From Lysobacter niastensis (GTDB taxonomy: Bacteria > Pseudomonadota > Gammaproteobacteria > Xanthomonadales > Xanthomonadaceae): a DNA stretch of 64,000 bases. The notes below the pieces were generated by a model. It was given only the letters and a program-made list of their open reading frames with translations. It did no database searches and was not told the DNA's origin. Shown piece after piece: positions 62,991-64,000 of this stretch. The position numbers and the translations under genes were made by a program. Numbering within the stretch: the first letter of the stretch is position 1; each line of letters starts with the position of its first letter. Where the stretch lies: assembly GCF_015453285.1 (NCBI RefSeq), contig NZ_JADLZT010000003.1, forward strand, positions 124,001-188,000, in the 5' to 3' direction.

Positions 62991-63023
62991 AAAAACACAG
63001 ACAGCCCGCCGGAGCGGGCTGTC
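62991..63023 (-). terminator. Terminator of ydbL
   Basis: GACAGCCCGC (63000-63009) pairs with GCGGGCTGTC (63014-63023). On the minus strand the stem is followed by TGTGTTTTT, so it ends the ydbL transcript. Confidence 0.87.
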
Positions 63024-63041
63024 CCTGACCACCTTCCGGCC

Positions 63042-63644
63042 TTATTTCTGGCGCCAGCCGCCACCGGAGTCCTGCACCCACCAGCCCGGACGCGCGCTGT
63101 CGATCCACTGCCGCGCGAACACCGCCCGGATCTGCTGCTCCCATTCCGGGTGGTTGTTGGCGACCGCGATCTCACGGTAGACCGCCTTGGCGTCGCGGCC
63201 CTGGTCGGACACGGCCTGGTTGACCGCCACGCGCTGCGGCAACGGGATCTTGTTGGCGTCGCGCACGCTGATGGTGCCGTCGTTGGCAAAGCCGAGCGCG
63301 CCGGAGTCGAAATGCTCGCGCAACTGGCTGTCGAAGCGCGACGCCATGCGCGACTGGATCGCCTGGATCGCCGGCGTCTTGATGGTGATGTCCGGTTGCT
63401 CCTGCGCATACGCAGTGCCGATGCCGACCAGCGACAGCCAGTCGATGCCGCGGTCCAGCGAGGCGCTCTGCCCGCCCGGCTTGTTCTCCTTCACCGGCTC
63501 CTTTGGCTGCGCTTCGTCGCCGATGACCTTCTCGACGAACTCCTTCGCGGCTTCCTTGGCCTCGGCGGCCGGGAAGTACACGTTGATCGTGACGCACGCG
63601 GTCAGCATCACCGCGGCGACCGGAACCCCCAACAAACGGCGCAT
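63042..63644 (-). CDS. ydbL: YdbL family (DUF1318) envelope protein, lipoprotein form
   Basis: A 200-residue protein with a lipoprotein signal (lipobox LTAC, Cys17), whereas E. coli YdbL is a shorter soluble periplasmic protein. An extra Glu/Lys/Pro-rich spacer covers about 25-75. The DUF1318 part (about 90-200) has VRDANKIPLPQRVAVNQAVSDQG, KAVYREIAVANN and a Trp-rich C-terminus, GWWVQDSGGGW. In E. coli YdbL affects the YdbH-YnbE phospholipid-transport bridge. Here it follows the tail of a likely ydbH by 72 bases, too short for a ynbE gene between them. Confidence 0.85.
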   Translation of the reverse strand: MRRLLGVPVAAVMLTACVTINVYFPAAEAKEAAKEFVEKVIGDEAQPKEPVKENKPGGQSASLDRGIDWLSLVGIGTAYAQEQPDITIKTPAIQAIQSRMASRFDSQLREHFDSGALGFANDGTISVRDANKIPLPQRVAVNQAVSDQGRDAKAVYREIAVANNHPEWEQQIRAVFARQWIDSARPGWWVQDSGGGWRQK

Positions 63645-63716
63645 ATCCTTTCTCCCTGATATCTGAGGGCGCTGGCCCTGAGCGTGGCTAAGTTATCCGA
63701 ACTGTCGCACGAAGGG

Positions 63717-64000
63717 TCACTCGAAGACCGGCGACACGTCACCCTTGCTGGCGGCCTCCAGGCGTTCAAGCAAGATCGGCCAGTCGACCCGGCGGTTGAA
63801 GCCGACCACCGACAGCCTCGGTACGCCGGAACCCTCGACGATAATGAAGCCGGGCCCGGCTGAACCCAGCCCTTCCATTTCGCAGACCTCGTCGTTCAAG
63901 CGGCAACGGATGCCGATGCGGCTGTACCCGAAATCATCGAACACCCCGATCAGCTGCGACTGCAGGCTGCTGATGAAGGACGCGTCGCTGACGCTGGACA
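63717..64000 (-). CDS. C-terminal end of a large protein, possibly YdbH-like (AsmA-type)
   Basis: The last 94 codons of a gene that begins beyond the window. The visible part reads FISSLQSQLIGVFDDFGYSR, then IGIRCRLNDEVCEMEGLGS, a beta strand FIIVEGSGVPRL and the amphipathic helix DWPILLERLEAASKG. Continuity is clear because the frame stays open to base 64000. Identification as YdbH (AsmA-type phospholipid transport) rests mainly on the ydbL gene directly downstream, as in the ydbH-ynbE-ydbL operon of E. coli, so the name is an inference. Confidence 0.55.
   Translation of the reverse strand, partial: SSVSDASFISSLQSQLIGVFDDFGYSRIGIRCRLNDEVCEMEGLGSAGPGFIIVEGSGVPRLSVVGFNRRVDWPILLERLEAASKGDVSPVFE

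Noticed and set aside
63666-63719. CCCTGAGCGT...CGAAGGGTCA as a third copy of the REP-like repeat
   Set aside because: Only the short edges match and the interior differs; too weak to call.

Overview
The window is GC-rich chromosomal DNA, densely coded on both strands. Gene content and protein style point to a gammaproteobacterium of the Xanthomonadaceae, most likely a Lysobacter-like lineage. The grounds are a FimX-type REC-PAS-GGDEF-EAL protein, an mtaD-ubiG-HAD phosphatase cluster, a nagZ-hpt-VanZ-thioinosine phosphorylase cluster, TonB-dependent uptake, and family-typical palindromic repeats. This assignment is inference; there is no rRNA in the window. I see no CRISPR array, prophage, integrase or insertion sequence with a transposase, and no clear pseudogene.

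Layout. 1-6.6 kb: end of an M23 peptidase, a membrane diguanylate cyclase, folE2, and a tight minus-strand cluster mtaD > ubiG > HAD phosphatase > squalene/phytoene synthase-like gene. 6.6-12.7 kb: a REP doublet, efp facing epmB, fimX, and htpX facing gluQ. 12.8-15.8 kb: two PhaB-like reductases around phaR, then a secreted protein. 15.9-24.5 kb: DUF2946 protein plus TonB-dependent receptor, an M48 peptidase, a SUMF1-like lipoprotein, RNase D, a YjbR protein and an unknown exported protein. 24.6-31.7 kb: a surface module of trimeric autotransporter adhesin and secreted S8 protease, beside a histidine kinase and response regulator whose genes overlap tail-to-tail, then an XRE regulator. 32.1-40.1 kb: tRNA-Ala(CGC), SulP transporter, PPK2, tRNA-Arg(CCT), two-gene-scale metabolic and envelope genes (an antiquitin-like aldehyde dehydrogenase, pyrD-murB-EamA exporter). 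40.2-47.2 kb: PAP2 phosphatase, ispG, a MITE-like repeat, xseA, a second aldehyde dehydrogenase and a VWA lipoprotein. 47.2-54.9 kb: a GAF-GAF-GGDEF-EAL protein facing a sigma/anti-sigma/YigZ/ABC exporter operon joined by 4-base ATGA overlaps, then a HAD-IB hydrolase. 54.9-64 kb: acyl-CoA dehydrogenase, cold-shock gene, thioinosine phosphorylase/VanZ-like/hpt/nagZ cluster, DsbA-like gene, a second MITE-like repeat, CYTH protein, rlmD, ydbL and the end of a probable YdbH-like gene.

How genes work together. mtaD, the 6-oxopurine-type phosphorylase and hpt together give methylthioadenosine > methylthioinosine > hypoxanthine > IMP. nagZ, and possibly the HAD phosphatase, belong to peptidoglycan recycling. 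EpmB modifies EF-P. Three proteins make, break or sense cyclic-di-GMP. The most interesting signals are TonB-box-like peptides in two envelope proteins that are not receptors (the VWA lipoprotein and the anti-sigma factor), and a two-copy repeat family with long terminal inverted repeats and a shared 47-base core.
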